Source: Deltaproteobacteria bacterium (lineage in GTDB: Bacteria > Desulfobacterota > Desulfobacteria > Desulfobacterales > JAFDCJ01). From it: DNA of 7,186 nucleotides. Position numbers and translations under genes: made by a program. The notes under the pieces were generated by a model. It saw only the letters and a list, made by a program, of their open reading frames with translations, did not search any database and had not been told where the DNA came from. The stretch lies in contig JAJRVC010000041.1 in the NCBI GenBank assembly GCA_024277475.1, positions 1-7,186 of the forward strand, given 5' to 3'. The stretch's first letter is position 1; each line of letters opens with the position of its first letter. Shown here one piece after another: positions 6,108 to 7,186 of the stretch.

Positions 6108-7186
6108 ATGTCCGAGATGTCTGAAGTTATCGATCTTAACCGATTGGATCAAAACAAATTTAAAAACTGGCCCTATTCCCAGGACTACTGTATCACCTGC
6201 GGGTTGTGCGCCAGCTCGTGTCCCGCGTCGGGCATCGACGGGTTTGATCCGCGCAAACTGATCCGCATGATTTCCCTGGGGCTCGAGGATGCGGTAGTGG
6301 AATCCCGCTGGCCCTGGATCTGCACCATGTGCGGTAAGTGTGAAAATGTCTGTCCCATGGAAATCGACATTGCCGATGCCGTGCGCAACATCCGCGGCCT
6401 GCGGGAGCGGGAGAAAGTGCCGGGAATTTTGCACAAGGGACTGACGGCCGCCCTGGAAACCGGTAACAACCTGAGACTGCCCCAGGAAGATTTTGTCTTC
6501 ATCCTGGAGGATGTCGCCGAAGAAATCGCCGAGGAGCCCGGATTCGAGGGCTTTCAGGTGGCCATTGACAAAAAAGAGGCCAATATTCTGACCACCATCC
6601 ACAATAAATTGGTCAATACCCACACCGAAGATCTCAAACACTGGTGGAAGATTTTCCATGCCGCCGGTGAGGATTGGACCGTACCGTCTGAAAACTGGGA
6701 GGGAACCAACTGGGGGTATTTTACCGGTGATGACGAAGCCATGAAGATCATGACCGGTCGGATTTACGAGCAGATGCAGAAACTGGAGGTCAAAAATCTT
6801 CTGTGGCCCGAATGAGGCCACGCCTATCTGGCAACCCGGTCGGGTTTCGAAAAATATTATCCCCAAGTGTTCGAAGAATTCGGTTTTTTTACCGTATTTG
6901 ATCTGCTGATCAAGTATATCAAGGAAGGCCGTATCAAGCTGGACCGATCCAGATTTAACGGGCCGGCAACCTATCACGATCCTTGCAATTACGGCCGTAA
7001 AGCCCAGCGGCGCTTCGGCCATGGATTTTTCGACGAACCACGCTGGATTCTGGATCAGTGTATGGAAAACTGGGTGGACCTTTACCCCACCCGTATGGAC
7101 CAAATATGCTGCGGGGGCGGGGGCGGTACTCTGGTCACCGGCTACAACAAAGAACGTATTTTTTACGCGCGAAAAAAAATTGATCA
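6108..7186 (+). CDS. HdrD/DsrK-like iron-sulfur oxidoreductase with in-frame UGA (probable selenocysteine), 3'-truncated
   Basis: The start is ATG 6108; TGAGGT (6094-6099), overlapping the preceding stop, lies eight bases upstream. Residues 1 to about 100 are HdrC-like with two [4Fe-4S] sets: Cys28/31/34/38 and Cys72/75/78/82. Residues about 105-235 are a Cys-free domain with EDWTVPSENWEGTNWG, similar in style to DsrK/HdrD relatives. Codon 236 is TGA (6813-6815) within Pro-Glu-[UGA]-Gly-His-Ala-Tyr. The same frame then continues open to the window edge, giving 359 codons so far. It encodes YHDPC (Cys293) and CCGGGGG (Cys334-335), the first two parts of a CCG motif. The closing CxxC should lie beyond the edge. 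The hairpin at 6833-6846 supports reading the TGA as selenocysteine. HdrB/D CCG domains bind noncubane iron-sulfur clusters that work on disulfides. The alternative, a nonsense mutation, is possible but less likely because the downstream frame is intact. Third gene of the hdr-like operon. Confidence 0.85.
6833..6846 (+). promoter_or_regulatory. Candidate bacterial SECIS hairpin
   Basis: AACCC (6833-6837) pairs with GGGTT (6842-6846) around a four-base GGTC loop (6838-6841). The first base of the stem is 18 bases after the TGA, and the loop GT is at +24/+25. Known bacterial SECIS elements place a short hairpin with a GU-bearing apical loop directly downstream of the UGA; the loop core of E. 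coli fdhF is also GGUC. The lower stem here is weak: only scattered pairs outside the five. The element lies inside the coding frame, as SelB-dependent decoding in bacteria requires. Confidence 0.65.

Noticed and set aside
5910..7103. Long minus-strand open frame (397 codons) across the end of the QmoB-like gene and the HdrD/DsrK-like gene
   Set aside because: It is antisense to two genes with clear cysteine motifs, has no domain character, and is explained by codon bias on the other strand.
6816..7186. A separate HdrB-like gene starting after the TGA at 6813
   Set aside because: The first in-frame start-type codons after the TGA have no ribosome site and would begin inside the domain; the frame is exactly continuous with the upstream part.

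Overview
The window is the plus-strand part of a carbon/energy metabolism cluster, most likely from a sulfate-reducing Desulfobacterota bacterium (Desulfobacterales-like). That assignment is inferred, not proved. It rests on a metV-metF pair of the Wood-Ljungdahl methyl branch next to heterodisulfide-reductase-like genes that resemble the QmoA/QmoB and HdrD/DsrK families of sulfate reducers, on the apparent use of selenocysteine, and on moderate base composition with AT-rich spacers. All supported genes are on the plus strand.

Layout. (1) 1-560: 3' part of a Cys/His-rich protein of unknown function. (2) 561-817: spacer with a perfect 9-bp inverted repeat. (3) 818-1081: 87-residue protein of unknown function. 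(4) 1202-1921: metV. (5) 1967-2890: metF. (6) 2891-3251: non-coding spacer with three consecutive inverted repeats and an AT-rich stretch before the next gene. (7) 3252-4487: short HdrA/QmoA-like flavoprotein. (8) 4501-6096: QmoB-like fusion of a degenerate HdrA domain, a two-cluster ferredoxin and an MvhD domain. (9) 6108 to the window end: HdrD/DsrK-like iron-sulfur protein, cut off by the window edge.

The main result concerns the last gene. Its frame meets a TGA at 6813-6815, but the same frame stays open for 123 more codons to the window edge. Those codons encode the second part of the same protein, including the DPC and CCG motifs of the cysteine-rich (CCG) domain. The TGA lies in Pro-Glu-[TGA]-Gly-His-Ala-Tyr, where I expect the family to have Cys. 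A hairpin with a GGUC apical loop begins 17 bases after it, a good bacterial SECIS candidate. I read the TGA as selenocysteine (Sec236), so the gene does not end at 6815.

Working together (inference): MetF and MetV interconvert methylene- and methyl-tetrahydrofolate. The HdrA-like and QmoB-like proteins supply flavin and iron-sulfur electron transfer, and the MvhD domain connects them to a redox partner. The selenocysteine HdrD/DsrK-like subunit would be the thiol/disulfide-type or membrane-linked end of the chain. The set resembles the metVF-hdrABC-mvhD cluster of acetogens, but with Qmo-like modules and a selenoprotein.
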